In this document: piece by piece, positions 45,170 through 57,229 of the stretch
How the letters are laid out: every line of letters begins with the position of its first letter
Position numbering within the stretch: position 1 is the first letter of the stretch
Source of the DNA: Azolla caroliniana
Lineage: Eukaryota > Polypodiophyta
Direction: 5' to 3'
NCBI GenBank assembly: GCA_043228905.1
Contig: JBHGNT010000016.1
Coordinates: forward strand, 9,672,001 to 9,736,000
DNA: 64,000 nucleotides
Position numbers and translations under genes: made by a program
Notes under the pieces: model-generated
What the model saw: the letters and a program-made list of their open reading frames with translations, nothing else
The model's database searches: none
Told to the model about the DNA's origin: nothing

Positions 45170-48100
45170 GTGGTAGACTCCGGAGCATCGTTCCACCTTA
45201 CCCCGGACCGGAAATGCTTCTCATCCTACTCAACCGGTGATCACAGCTGTGTCCCGATGGGGAATGAAGGTACATGCCGAATTGTCGGCATAGGAGACGT
45301 GTGTCTGTCAACACCAACCGGATGCAAGTTGCTGCTGAAGGATGTCCGACACGTTCCGGAGGTTCGTCTGAACCTAATATCAGCCGGTCGGCTAGATGAT
45401 GAAGGCTACACGGGTAGCATCCGGAACGGTGTCATGAAGTTCAGCAAAGGGAGCCTGATTGTGGCTCGGGCCCGGAAGGTCAACACATTGTACCTGATGA
45501 ATGCCCGGCTATGTCCGGAAGAAATGAACGTGGCATCCGACACTGCCGGTGAGCTATGGCACAAGAGGCTGTGTCATATGAGCGAGAAGGGGATGAAGAG
45601 GCTTGCAGAAGACAACCTCATTCCAGTGAAGAACGTGCACTTGGAGAAGTGCACTAATTGTCTGGCCGGTAAGCAGAACCGGACCTCCTTTCGATCAAGG
45701 CCACCGATGAGACGTAATGCACCACTGGAGTTGGTGCATACGGATGTGTGTCAAGTAGACACGAAGTCACATGCCGGAGCGCAGTACTTCGTGACGTTCA
45801 TAGATGACCACAGCCGGAAGCTGTGGGCCACACCACTGAAGACGAAGGATCAGGTGTTGTCCGTCTTCAAAGAGCTCCACGCGAGAGTGGAAAGAGAAAC
45901 CGGCTGGAAGCTAAAGACGGTTCGAGCAGATAACGGAGGAGAATACCGAGGGCAGTTCGAGGAGTACAGCCGCTCGAAGGGAATCCGGCTCGAATTTACC
46001 GTGCCAAAGACGCCGGAACTAAACGAACTGACCGAGAGGATGAGCCGGACCATAATGGAGAGGGTCCGGAGTATGCTAGTGCATGCAAAACTACCCAAGA
46101 AGTTTTGGGCTGAGGCACTGTCGATGGCGACATATGTGATAAACAGATCACCCTCAGTACCCTTGGACGGAGACACGCCACAGAGAGTATGGACCGGTAA
46201 GGAAGTGTCCTACCGGCATCTGAAGGTGTTCGGGTGTCTCGCGTACGTGCATGTAGCAAAGGACCGGAGAGGAAAGTTAGATCCAAAGACCCGGCCATGC
46301 ATATTCCTCGGTTACGGTGGCGATGAGTTCGGCTACCGAGTGTGGGACCCGGTCGACAAGAAGGTATTCCGGAGTCGAGATATTATCTTCATGGAGGACA
46401 AGACGCTCGCCGACTGGGAGTCGGAGAAGAAGATAATGAACTCTGAGTCGACCGGTAAGGATAGACTCTACTATGAGCAGACCCAACCGACAAGAGACCG
46501 GTTAGCACTCGAGGAACCAGCCTGTTACGGTGAGGATACCGAACCGGTAGAAGAAGAGGTAGAGGAAGTTGAGACCGGAACCGGCCAAGACCCCGAATCG
46601 GATTCGGATGAAGAGCAAATGGAGGAGCCGGTTACCGAATCCCGAAGACGGAGATATCCTCTCAGAGAGAGAAGGGCCCCCCGGAGATTTCCGGATGCAG
46701 AGCATGTTCTGCTGACCGATGAGGGGGAGCCGGAAAGCTTCGAAGAAGTGAAGGAAGACACCCACAGCCGAAAATGGTTAAGTGCCATGCAGGACGAGAT
46801 GGATTCCCTGCATGAGAACCATACATACGAATTGGTGGAGTTGCCGAAAGGAAAGCGGGCACTCCGAAACAAGTGGGTGTACAAGTTGAAACCGGGAGAT
46901 GCCGGCAACCCCCCGAGATACAAAGCCAGGATCGTGGTGAAGGGGTTCCAACAGAAGAAGGGCGTGGACTTCGATGAGATATTTGCCCAGGTAGTAAAGA
47001 TGACCTCCATCTGGACGGTGCTGAGTATAGCAGCAAGCATGGACCTTGAGGTAGAGCAGCTGGACGTGAAGACGGCATTCCTTCACGGCGACCTTGAAGA
47101 GGAGATCTACATGCAGCAACCGGAAGGATTTGTGGAGAAAGGGAAGGAGCACTTGGTATGCCGGTTGAAGAAGAGCCTATACGGACTAAAGCAGGCTCCC
47201 CGGCAATGGTATCGGAAGTTCGACTCCTTCATGACCGATCAAGGGTACCACAAGACGCAGGCCGATCACTGCGTGTTTGTGAAGAAGTTTGAAGGAGGTG
47301 ACTTCTTAATACTCCTCCTATACGTGGATGACATGTTGATCGTCAGACGTGACCAAGTCAAAATACGGATCCTGAAGAAGGCTCTAAACCGGACCTTCTC
47401 AATGAAAGACTTGGGTCCGGCAAGACAGATGTTGGGGATGCACATCATCCGTAACCGGAAAGCGAAGCAATTATGGTTGTCACAGGAGAAGTACGTGACA
47501 AAGGTGCTTCACCGGTTCAACATGTCAGAAGCGAAACCGGTCGGATCGACACTTCCGGCAAACTGCAGGCTATCCGGTAAGCAAAGCCCGAGGACGAAAG
47601 CAGAGAAGGCAGATATGATGAAGATCCCATATGCCTTTGCCGTCGGGAGCTTGATGTACGCAATGGTTTGTACTCGACCGGACATTGGATACGCAGTCGG
47701 AGTGGTGAGCCGGTTTATGAGCAATCCCAGCAAGGAGCACTGGAACGCGGTCAAGTGGATACTCCGGTATTTGAAGGGCACTTGAAATATGTGTCTCCGA
47801 TTCGGCTCCGGAAAACCTCAACTGGACGGTTTCACCGATTCAGACATGTAGGCTGATGTGGATACCAGCCGGTCTACATCCGGGTATGTGATGACATATG
47901 CAGGGGGAGCTGTTTCGTGGAAATCGAGGCTGCAGAAGATTGTTGCATTGTCAACCACAGAGGCGGAGTACATGGCGGTTGTGGAAGCCGGCAAGGAAAT
48001 ATTATGGATGAAGGACTTCATCGGAGAGCTCGGTATATGGCAAGAGGAATACCGACTCTATTGCGACAGTCAAAGTGCCATCCACCTTGCTAAAAATGCG

Positions 48101-48298
48101 GCCTACCATTCCCGGACGAAGCATATCCAGCGGAGGTATCACTGGATCCGGGAAAGAGTAGATGACCAGGAGTTCGCACTGACGAAGATCCACACGGCCG
48201 AGAACGGGTCAGATATGCTGACCAAAGTGCTGACACCCGACAAGCTGGATGCATGCCGGAAGAGAATCGGACTGGTAAGACACCCCATGCCGGAGTGA
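45170..48298 (+). pseudogene. Copia C pol: protease, integrase, RT, RNase H
   Basis: One frame from VVDSGASFHLTPD (protease, DSG intact) through GELWHKRLCHMSEKGMKRL and CTNCLAGKQNR, integrase core LVHTDVCQVDT, FVTFIDDHSRKLW, VRADNGGEY and LTERMSRT, then RT (DVKTAFLHGDLEEEIYMQQP, YGLKQAPRQWY, LLLYVDDMLIV) and RNase H (DTSRSTSGYVMTYAGGAVSW, STTEAEYMAV, CDSQSAIHLAKN, RTKHIQRRYHWIRE). Two in-frame stops lie between RT and RNase H (47783-47785 TGA, 47849-47851 TAG). Otherwise catalytic residues are intact, making this the best-preserved pol here. Confidence 0.93.
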
Positions 48299-48308
48299 AG
48301 GGGGAGTT

Positions 48309-49122
48309 TGTTGGGAGATAGGTCCCTCCGGATGGGAAGGGAGAAGAACAGTGCCGACGAACAAACTCGGCCGAGGCCGAAACGGTATGAGGAGTACCCG
48401 GCTACGGAGAGCCGGATGATACAAGCCCGGTGTGAACCGGATGAGGAGTACCCGGCTACGGAGAGCCGGATGATACAGGCCCGGTGTGAACCGGATGAGG
48501 AGTACCCGGCTACGGAGAGCCGGATGATACAGGCCCGGTGTGAACCGGATGAGTAGTACCCGGCTACGGAGAGCCGGATGGTGCAGGCCCGGTGTGAACC
48601 AGATGAGGAGTACCCGGCTACGGAGAGCCGAATGGTGCAGAACCGGTATGAACCGGAGGAAGAGACATATTCGTAAATATGTTTCTGAGAGCCCATTGTG
48701 GCTACATTTGTAAATAGCCGAAAAGTCATATTAGTATAAATATGACTTAGGGTAAACTAATACTGTTGTTGTTGTCATTCTTCCTTGTTGGTGCAAGAAG
48801 AAGAGAGAGCGCGTAACTGTACAGAGAGAGAGAGAGAGAGGGAGAACGAGGTCGTTGCCTCTGTTGTAACCGCCGCCTGTGGCGAAGATTGTGAGCCTGA
48901 GGTCGTTGCCTCCGTGTACTCACTGTTTTGTACATTCATACATAGTGACAGTTTGCAGCCTGTGGGCTGCCGTGGTTTTTCCCCTAGTTTGGGGTTTTCC
49001 ACGTAAACCTCCTGTGTATTCTCTCCTTCTTTGTGTCGCGTTTTATTTCCCGTTTTTCTGTGTATCATTCTAAGCTCGGTTGTGGCCGAGCGTTGCGCAT
49101 AAGGAACGACAAGTTCCCGTCA
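48309..49122 (+). repeat. 3' LTR of Copia C
   Basis: Preceded by the polypurine tract GAAGGGGGAGTT. Same ends as the 5' LTR; differs by one fewer repeat unit and a small replacement near 49065. Confidence 0.95.
48389..48658. repeat. 54-bp minisatellite, five units, in 3' LTR
   Basis: Five units in place of six in the 5' LTR and three in the solo LTR. Confidence 0.95.
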
Positions 49123-49740
49123 GACTACAATGAGTTTTTCTCTCTTGTAGTCAAGATGACAACCCTTAGACTCCTACTAGGGATCGTCACGACAGAATAT
49201 CTCAAGCTTGAACAAGTGGACATAAAGACGACTTTCCTACATGGATATCTCGAAGAAGACATCTATATGTCTCAACCGACGAGCTTCACGGTGACGGGGG
49301 AGGAAGGAAACCTCATATGTTGACTGAAGAAAACCTTTGAAACAGGCGCCGAGAATGTGGTACCAGAAATTTGATTCCCACATTCGGTAGCTTGGATGTA
49401 GTTGGTCCGACTCCAACCCCTGGATGTACATTCGAGGATTACCCGATGAGTCCAAGATATACCTAATCCTTTATTTCGACGACATGCTCATCGCAAGGAG
49501 CGATAGAACCGAACTCTAGAAACTAAACCAAAAACTTCACGAGAAATTCTTGGAGAGGCTTGGCACATCTTGGGCATAAGGATAGAGGGAGATAGGACAA
49601 AGAAGATCCCATGGATCTCCAATCCAACAAAAAAGATTTCCTTCATTAGTATTAAGAAAAGCGTTGGAAGTCTACAAAATGTACAATCAAAAAGTGTTAT
49701 GTACAAAAGAGATGGCTAGGGTGAGGACCAGGGGTGATGG
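49123..49740 (+). pseudogene. Old Copia: rest of RT after the Copia C insertion
   Basis: Resumes RT at the duplicated target: SLVVKMTTLRLLLGIVTTEY, DIKTTFLHGYLEEDIYMSQP, a stop at 49321, then WYQKFD-like and LYFDDMLIARS (the YVDD box with Phe). Decays into stops by ~49600. Confidence 0.82.
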
Positions 49741-49847
49741 TATTTCTAGATCAGTCCTTGAGATGAGACCGTCAACAAAGGCAACTTCCTCCATAACTGC
49801 AATAATTATTTCCTTTTCTTAAGAACAACCTCTGAAGAGCCCAACAT

Positions 49848-50295
49848 TGTTAGATCTAGAACCTAATGTAAGCATGAGATAAGGAAATATATTATTAGAA
49901 AATAGAGAGAGGAGAGAGAAAGAAAGGTGTCGATCCACCCTAACGAAGGGATCAAGATGGACTCGAGCCTCGATCGGCATCCCATACCACCGTTGTGGTG
50001 CCAAGTCATACCTGGTATTGGCGCACTCGCTACAAGAGTTTGATCACCACGATTTTAGAGTTTTGACGTAGTCAAGAGATGTCTTAATGAGGGTAGCTAG
50101 GTCTCATATTTGTAGCCAGACATAAGGCCCCGATGCAACTTCACACTTGGTCCTTATGGGTTGTCCCAATTCCTAGAATTAAAAGTAATCATTCCCTTCT
50201 TTACACTGTCGTTTAACCATCACACTTTATCCACTTGTATAGAATACCAAGGGTACAATCTTACCTCAAGATATTATATGGTCATGCCTGTAACA
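49848..50295 (-). repeat. 3' LTR of chromovirus B copy 2
   Basis: 448 bp, diverged from the copy 1 LTRs; minus strand TGTTACAGGCATGACC to GATCTAACA. Confidence 0.85.
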
Positions 50296-50726
50296 TACTC
50301 CCCCGTTTAAAACATTACACTCTTGCAATGAAAAGTTAGGGAAGTTAGTTCTAAGGGTATTTTCGCGTTCCCATGTGGAATCTCTTATAGACTAATCCAT
50401 CCATTTAATTTTAAATTCTCGGATTATTTTATAACGCAAATATTTCGTTTTAACATCGAGAATTCTCTCTAGTACATGTGGTTTAGAAGATAATTCTTGA
50501 GAAGTAACCTGAGTTTCAGTTGTAACTGTATTGTCACAAGAACCAAGAAGTTCTTTTAGACGACTTACATGGAAAATTGGATGGATTTCAACACCATCAG
50601 AAAGAGCAAGGCGATAGACTAATGAAAAAATGCGTTTGAGGATTGTAAAAGGTCATCAAAACCGTGGGGCTAACTTAGCACACTTACCCGTAGACAAAGT
50701 CTTAAATTTGTGAGGTACACGTAAAA
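50296..50726 (-). pseudogene. Chromovirus B copy 2: end of pol
   Basis: Polypurine tract next to the LTR, then the chromodomain and C-terminal integrase region in broken frames, matching 34160-34590. Ends at 50726 where family A LTR sequence begins. The rest of this copy seems to resume at 60219-60998, so G1 lies within it. Confidence 0.75.
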
Positions 50727-51109
50727 GGCTCTGCTTCGAGGAAAGCCCGTGTGTTTTCCGACAAAGGCTCTAATGTGTGTGCGTGGGTGCGTGATTGTCT
50801 AGGTTGGGTCTGCCGCCGGCTATCCGGTTGTAATCTTGCAAACACTATACCCTTTACTGTTATAGGAATTGAATCTCTTGTTTCCCTCTCTCTGTTTTTT
50901 TGTGAGCCTCTCTTTTACGCAAGTGCGTACCTTGTTCAAATACGCATTGGTGGTTCATTCAGCCGACAAGCGATGTCAGTTGCAAACGGGCCTAACCGGC
51001 CCTACGCTTGCGCTCTTCTCCCACTCCGCCTTCTTCTCTCTCTTGCTCCTCGGTTCAGGGCCCCCATGGTCCCGCCTTATTTCCTACGCAAAAGCGGAAC
51101 AACACGACA
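50727..51109 (+). repeat. 5' LTR of G1, right part only
   Basis: Matches 59835-60214 of the 3' LTR (TCTGCTTCGAGGAAAGCCCG onward). The left part, with promoter, is missing at the junction with chromovirus B copy 2. Confidence 0.85.
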
Positions 51110-51114
51110 TTATT

Positions 51115-51132
51115 TGGTGAACCCGACGTGAA
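51115..51132 (+). other. Primer-binding site of G1 (tRNA-Trp type)
   Basis: TGGTGAACCCGACGTGAA, five bases after the LTR end, matches the complement of the plant tRNA-Trp 3' end as I remember it over 18 bases. Confidence 0.8.
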
Positions 51133-51155
51133 GCAAGCCAGTAGAGGAGTCGAAG

Positions 51156-51951
51156 ATGAGGGGATCAGAGCTCGCTGAAGCCATGGCGGCAGCAGTCGAT
51201 CGGATAGTAAGTGCTCGTGAGGGCACGGGCGCCCTCGACAAGGCCATTGAAGCAATTGTCGGTACAATAGGCCGGTTTAGTGGGAAGAACGCTACGAGCT
51301 ATTTGGAGTCCTACCAAGCCGAGATGGTGATGAGGGACATTCCGGAAGACAGGCGGCTGGCCGGATTCCCTCGGGTGGCAACACCGGGCATTCACGCGGA
51401 GGTGCTTGAGGTGTAGGCTGGATGCCGGGCCTGGGAAGAGTTCGAGGGGCGGCTCCTCGAAAGGTACGGACTCAATGACGCACTTCGGCTATCGAAGCAA
51501 GATTTCATGGATTGGGTGGAGACCCCCGGAAAGGGGAGGAATGCGTCGGCGAATCTCCGGGAGTTTGAAGAATGCTTCACGCGGCTCTCAGCACTGGACA
51601 GAGCCGTGTTGGACACGAGCCGTGTCTTGTTTTTTGTCAAAGTCGTGGACGTGCGGGATCAAGATCAGGTGGGTCTCCTCTTGGAGACAGATGACAGGCT
51701 AACGGCTGACTGGGCCATGGTGAAGAGAGTCTGCGGCCGTTTTGACAATCGGCGTGAGTGTGGCTACGAGGGATCGTCGGCGGTGAGACCCGTCCCGGCA
51801 AAGAACTTCGATGAGCCTTCACCGGCACGAAAAGAGGGAACTCGGGATTGGGTTGAGCCGGGCTCAGCATCGACCAACACGATCAAGGGCCCATCCAGAG
51901 GAGCGGCTCTTGAGGAGCTAACACAAATGGTGCGCGACTTGCAGATCGCGC
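51156..51951 (+). pseudogene. G1 gag, first part
   Basis: Starts MRGSELAEAMAAAVDRIVSA; ATSYLESYQAEM, a stop at 51414-51416 (fits CAG to TAG), then AWEEFEGRLLERYGLND, FMDWVETPGKGRN, FEECFTRLSALDRAVLD. Capsid-like. It ends at LQIA where the first solo LTR has inserted; the frame resumes at 52933. Confidence 0.82.
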
Positions 51952-52928
51952 TGTCGTGAAGATTTTCGGCAATAGTGTGAAAATCCCATAAAACGTACGA
52001 AATCGAGTATGAATCACGTAATAAAATAATTGTGAAGATAACATTTTAATATCTAAGTACAAAATGATGGAGGTTTCGAATGCACTTTATTACACGAGAA
52101 ATGGACAACTAAATGTCAAGATATGAGGGTATAAAGTTTGTGAAAAGAAAAGAGAAAATTGTGAGATATCCCACATAGGCACGACAAATACGGCTCTCAT
52201 CATATATAAGGTGGAGCAAAAGATATTATCTTTGTGTCTATGTGTGGAGCATAGAGAGTTCAAGGTAACTTGAACTAAGAGTGGAGGTGGCTAGCTACTC
52301 GAAAAGGGTTTTGGCCAACCAAAACCGGACCGGCGATGGAGCCGGTGATCCGACCGCAATCCGGCGGCGGCATCTGGCGGCGGCACCGGTATCCGACGGC
52401 GGCGACGGTATCCGGCGAACCGGCGACTAGATAAAATAAATATATAAATATATATACAAGGAGGGTAAGTAAGGATTCAAACCTTGCACCTCCAAGTTAG
52501 GAGTCAAATGGCTTACCATTAAGCCATGGTATTTAGTTGAAATTATATTTCTATCATTGTACTTTTACATGTAAATTCTCATACATGAGAGCGAAAATGA
52601 GTGACATGGTTAGCATGCACCACATGTAATACTTAAGCGCCAAATGGCAAACATGCAATTTATGCATGTCTTGTACCCTCACATGCATCATATGCATGAG
52701 AGCATCTATAAAAGAGGGAAGGGGGAGGAGAAAAAACACGGGTTTTTTTTATGAAAATTAAGAAGAAGAAATTCGTTATCAAATCAATCGTGTAATCTCA
52801 TCTTCTCTCTTTCCCAATCTATCTTAAGTACTTTCTCGCCAAAGCTTGTATCGACTCTAAATCCTTCTGGTCCAGAACCCCGGCGGTTCCGCCTCACGAT
52901 CCGCGCGTAGTGACGGATCTTCACGACA
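51952..52928 (+). repeat. Solo LTR S1-1 inside G1 gag, TSD GCGC
   Basis: 977 bp, TGTCGTGAAGAT...ATCTTCACGACA with a 12-bp terminal inverted repeat. GCGC at 51948-51951 is repeated at 52929-52932, and gag reads on across the site. TATA box GCATCTATAAAAG near 52700. Contains a tRNA-like module at 52462-52535. The right end (CCAGAACCCCGGCGGTTCC) is like that of other family A LTRs. Confidence 0.88.
52462..52535 (-). other. tRNA-like module in solo LTR S1-1
   Basis: Minus strand TGGCTTAATGG is a perfect A box inside a TGGCTT...AAGCCA D-arm hairpin; GGTTTGAATCC is a B box with one change, in a four-pair T-arm with a seven-base loop. The strongest example here, but no acceptor stem. Confidence 0.65.
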
Positions 52929-52932
52929 GCGC

Positions 52933-53735
52933 AGGCCCGGAGAGGCAGTGGAGGGTGGGCAAGCGATCGGAGGCCACCGGTTGGACAACGGTGTATGTGC
53001 CGCTACGCGGTCGGACACAGCTGGCAAGACTACGTGAAGTTTGTTGAGGCCCTCAGGGGTAATGTGGTGTACCTGTGGAATGGACAGGTGCACGTCGGTG
53101 ATACCCGAAGAGCCGTGGAGACAAATTTCGAGCGCAGAGGGATGAAGCGATTAATGGAAGAAGCGGAGGCGCGCCATGCAAAAGCCGTCCATTATTCGGC
53201 ATCGGCCGGAATCCGGGTAGGAGGTAATGAAGACTGTAAAATGAAAGAATCTGGCTTCTTGCCCTTGGTGCTAGAAGTCCTCCTCGGCGCACGTCTAAAG
53301 AGGGAAGAAGCGGACCACGCGGAGCAACGGGTCTGGGAGGTCACCGGGTGGGACGACCCAGTAGAGGAGAAGACCAGCTTCGTGGAAGCCATGTGCTAAA
53401 ACTACGAAGTTCTGGTGGATGATAAGAGGGCAAGGAAGGCCGGTGGGACCACGGCCCCAAATCGGTACGAGACCTAGTTCGGGCCGAAGAGGAATGAAGC
53501 CGACAATCCCGGCATTGTAGACAAAACAAGGCCGACCGGTTACCGGTTGGGCACCGAAATCGAAAGGGCGACGGACCTGTGGAAGATCCTCGAGGAGCGG
53601 ATTCTCGACAACAAGGTGGAGTTGTCGCTGAGGGAGGTGTTTGGGAACGCCAAGGAGTTCCACGATTCCATTGTGAACTTGGTGAAGCATAAACGGCTCT
53701 CGATGGAGACGGAGCCGAAGAAGCCGGTGGAGGTG
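52933..53735 (+). pseudogene. G1 gag, second part
   Basis: Continues gag: a degenerate zinc knuckle (CMCRYAVGHSWQDY, two Cys lost), then RRGMKRLMEEAEARHAKAVH, a stop at 53397-53399, a stop near 53476, and EIERATDLWKILEERILDN, VFGNAKEFHDSIVNL. Matches the linker region before protease. Confidence 0.75.
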
Positions 53736-53773
53736 TAAACGATGCACTTGGAGGACGCGGCCCTAGAGACAAG

Positions 53774-54178
53774 TTGGCGGAGAGCCACTATTCGAAGTTG
53801 CATTGGGCAAGGGCTACTACGAAAACCCCCGTTCGGGTCGGAGACGTCCAGGAGTCGGTAGCAGCGTTGATCAACCATGGGTCGGATATCAACTTGATGT
53901 CTATGGACTTCTATAAGAAAGGGAAGTGGAAGATACGCACAGCAACGCGCGCCACGGAGGAGCTGCACGAGACTTGCCCGAATGTATGTGTGAAAATCGG
54001 CGATGTCGAGATTGATCAGCAGTTCTTCGTACAGGAGACATCCTCACTCCCGGTGATACTTGGCGAACCGTACATTACGGTGGCACACATGGAGAAAAAG
54101 GTGCTAGATAACAATTCGGCGTACGCACGCGTGAAGAGCCAAGATGGGCGACACTCCGTCCAATTTCTGATAGTGTGA
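53774..54178 (+). pseudogene. G1 aspartic protease
   Basis: In a new frame: VAALINHGSDINLMSMDFY, where the catalytic Asp of the expected (D)HGS motif reads Asn, then a CVKIGDVEIDQQFFVQ and LPVILGEPYITVAHME block, normal for this clade's protease C-terminus. Inactive as it stands. Confidence 0.78.
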
Positions 54179-54719
54179 CTGAACCATGAGCGTAACCGCG
54201 AAACCCTCGGTGGCAACAGTCGAGGGGATTTCTAGAGAGAGCTATCAAGGCGTGGGGCCATGATAGTCCGGACACTCCGGCAAGTCCCCACAAGTGTACT
54301 ATAGGTAGGAAGTTTTGGGTCTCCGATAACGGAGGTTGTACGATAGCCGGCATTGGTGGCCGGGAGAAGAAGAAGGCCGAGGAACGTTTTAGAGAGTACG
54401 GAGTCCTCCGCCCCGACGAAGAAATTAGCAGCGCCGTGGAGGCGGTCTCTTTCGACGACACCTTGGGGGAAATGGGAAAGGTGATAGATGAAGACCCCAG
54501 TGAAGACCGAGTGATAACGGTCAACTCGGTGGAAATGTACGAAGTCATTGCCGACTTCAGGGAAAGGGTCAGGTCAGATCGGACAGCCTGCGTAGATACA
54601 AAAGACTATGGACCGGATGGTGAGGCCAGTCGCGGCTCCCTTGCCGAAGAGCGGCGGGGAGCGGAGAAAGGGGGTCGTCGAACCCAAGTTTACGGAATCC
54701 GACCGGCATAGGACACCGG
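54179..54719 (+). pseudogene. G1 linker between protease and RT
   Basis: Frame at ~54270-54710 reads CTIGRKFWVSDNGGCTIAGI, KKAEERFREYGVLRPDEEI, then an acidic part ending at the second solo LTR. Present in other members of the clade as I remember it; function unknown. Confidence 0.6.
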
Positions 54720-55369
54720 TGTCGTGAAGAAAACCGTCCCTTAGCACAATCGGTGTATAGCGCGCGCAAACCGGCTCTTCACGCGTGCGCGCCCTCTAAT
54801 GTATATAATAAAGGATTAGGTATGAAGGTATATCCTAGGTAGTTAGATTCGGTAGGTAGGAAGTTAATGAGGGAAGCGGCTCCCTTCTTGAAGCTATAAA
54901 AGAGAGGGAGGCGCAGGGAGAAAGGGATCGCGCATTGAGGAGGACGAAGTGTTGTCGGACCGTAACCGAACGCTTCTCCTTTGTTCATTCTCCATCGCTC
55001 TTCTCTGCAGGATTTCGGGAGGCTCGCGCTGCTTCGAGGAACGCCCGTGTGCTTCCTGCAGCACCTCCATCCTATCCCCTTTCGTGCGTAGACGAGTAGG
55101 CATCGGCATCTGTTCGCCGGCCTGTTCGGTTGTAACCGCTCGCGTGCTCTGTTGTTTTGTGTCATTTGTTAATATACAAACATTCGTGTCTCTCTGTCTC
55201 TGTGTCCATTCGTGTTTTCTGTGTTGACGGGCCGTGTCCCTGTGTTTCTTTGCTCATATCGTAACCGGTCGTCTCTCTCTTTCTCTTTCCCCTCCTTTCA
55301 CCTGCTCTTCGGTTCAAGACCCCGGTGGTCCCGCCTCGTTTCTCCACGCACGCGCGTAGTAACGCGACA
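54720..55369 (+). repeat. Solo LTR inside G1, TSD CCGG
   Basis: 650 bp, TGTCGTGAAGAAAACC to AACGCGACA. CCGG at 54716-54719 is repeated at 55370-55373. TATA box GCTATAAAAGAGAGG near 54892. No tRNA-like module. Related to the 31723 and 59481 LTRs. Confidence 0.88.
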
Positions 55370-55373
55370 CCGG

Positions 55374-56450
55374 TTCATCGACATAACACTACGGGGACTC
55401 ATGGTCAGTGGGGGTGGCTTCCTACTACCGGCGGAGGAGGAGAGGTTTCGGAGAATGCTCGGAAGGCACGGGAAGGCCTTCGCATTCACACCGAGGAGAT
55501 TGGGTGCGTAGACCCGACGATCATGGAACCAATGGTGATCTTCACGGTACCGCATGCGTCGTGGAATCTCAAGCCGATTCCGGTACCCAGAGCTCACATC
55601 CCGAGGTTGATGGAGCTGCTGAAGCAGAAGGTGGAGATGGGCATCCTCGAGCCGTCGAGTGCCCCATATTCGAATCGGTGGTTTACTGTGCCAAAGTAGA
55701 ATGACACATTGCACTTTATTCAGGACTTGCACCCGGTCAACAAGGTGACCATTCGAAACGTAGGTGTCGAACCGACCATTGACGAGTTCGCAGAGGCCTT
55801 CGTTGGAAGGTCAATCTATTCGGTCGATGGATCTGTACTTGGGGTACGATCAGTTCCAACTAGCCGTGGAGAGTAGGGATATCACAATGATGCGGACTCC
55901 TCTCAGGCTAGTGCAGATGTGTACCCTACCGCAAGGATGGACCAACTTGGTGGCACACATGGTGAATGCGATGAACAAGGTACTGAGGGACTGCATCCCA
56001 AACATCACCATGCCATACTTGGACGACATCCCTATAAAGGGGTGTCCGGTGGGAGAGAAGGATGAAACGGTTTGGCTGGATGGATGCCGAAGATTTGTGG
56101 TGGACCACATTGGCAACTGCAAGAAGGTGCTTCAAAGACTTGAGGACGTGCGGCTGACCTTCTCCGAAGAGAAATCGGCTTTCGGACAATCGGAGATCCT
56201 AGTTGTTGGGCACTTGTGCGGGCCTTACGGTCAGAAGCCTTCTCCGACAAAGGTAGAAGCCATCTCCGCAATGAAGGAAGAATGCAAGTCGGTTGCAGAG
56301 GTGCGAAGGTTCCTAGGCGTGTGCACGTTCTACCATATCTGGATTCCACATTACGCGCACGTCACGGAGCCGCTCTACGGGTTGCTGAAGAAGGGGCGGG
56401 GCGTAAATTCAAGTGGGGCGAGGAGCATGCAGAGTCGGTTCGTAGACTGA
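55374..56450 (+). pseudogene. G1 reverse transcriptase
   Basis: GFLLPAEEERFRRMLGRHGK, frameshift, PRAHIPRLMELLKQKVEMGI, SSAPYSNRWFTVPK, a stop, then FIQDLHPVNKVTIRN, a frameshift near 55830, LGYDQFQLAVESRD, MCTLPQGWTNLVAHMVNAMN, and TMPYLDDIPIKGCP with the YLDD catalytic pair intact. Ends with ILVVGHLCGPYG and FLGVCTFYHIWIPHYAHV. Confidence 0.86.
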
Positions 56451-57229
56451 AGGAAGCGCTAACCGCGGCACCGACACTCCAGAAAGCGGTTTACGGTAAG
56501 GACGTCCCAATTTACATTTCGGTAGACAAGAGCCCAACCGGGATAGGATGGGTGGTCAACCAAGAGGACGAAACCGGCACGAGGTTCCCCATCCGGTTCG
56601 GAGCAAAGGTGTTGAGTGAGCGACAACGAGGATACGCCCAAGTTAAACGCGAACTCTAGGGTGTCGTTTCGGCAGTCAAGGCCAATAAAGACTACTTGAT
56701 CGGAACGGAGGTAATAATCGAGACAAACTACCTACCGATCCTTGGTATGGTTTCCGGATGCGCGACGTCGGACCTAGCAATGCTCAGGTGGATCGCGTAC
56801 ATTAAGTCTCTAAACCCGAAGATACGGCACATCTCCGGTAAGGACAACGCCATGGCTGACATGCTTTCTAGAGCACGGTTTGATGACGAGGATAGCATGG
56901 TTTCGGAGGACGAAGAAGTCGGCGTAGACTTCTTCGAATCGGCTCACGTGACGACAAGGGTGGGGAGCACTCCGGTGCTTAATGAGTTCAACGAGGGGGA
57001 GTACAACGGGGAGTGGCTCCAAATCGGCAGGTTCCTTAAAACAATGGCATCGGACGCGGCATGGACAAGGGAAGAGGCTGGCCGGATGCGGAAGAAGGTG
57101 TACCGTTTCTTCTTGCGGGACGGGAGCATAAGGAGGCACCCAAACAAGCGAGGCGGCGTCCCACTCCGCGTACTGACAAGAAAGGCAAAGCGAGAGGGGA
57201 TGCTAGCGGCGTACCATGAGAGTCTCTAG
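56398..57229 (+). pseudogene. G1 RNase H and start of integrase
   Basis: KFKWGEEHAESVRRLKEAL, YISVDKSPTGIGWVVNQ (first catalytic Asp), RGYAQVKREL (Glu) followed by a stop at 56657-56659, then IIETNYLPILGMVSGC where an Asp is expected in place of Asn. IRHISGKDNAMADMLSRA is the usual RNase H end. A ~100-residue linker with RHPNKRGGVPLRV leads to the integrase finger. Confidence 0.83.

Larger units (their letters stand above)
44057..49122 (+). mobile_element. Copia C, LTR to LTR, TSD GACTA
   Basis: 5066-bp Copia element: LTRs of 864 and 814 bp, Met-tRNA primer site, internally deleted gag, near-complete pol, polypurine tract. Perfect GACTA duplication (44052-44056, 49123-49127). It inserted into the RT of an older Copia. 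The LTR length difference is mainly one 54-bp repeat unit. It cannot be autonomous because most of gag is missing. Confidence 0.96.
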
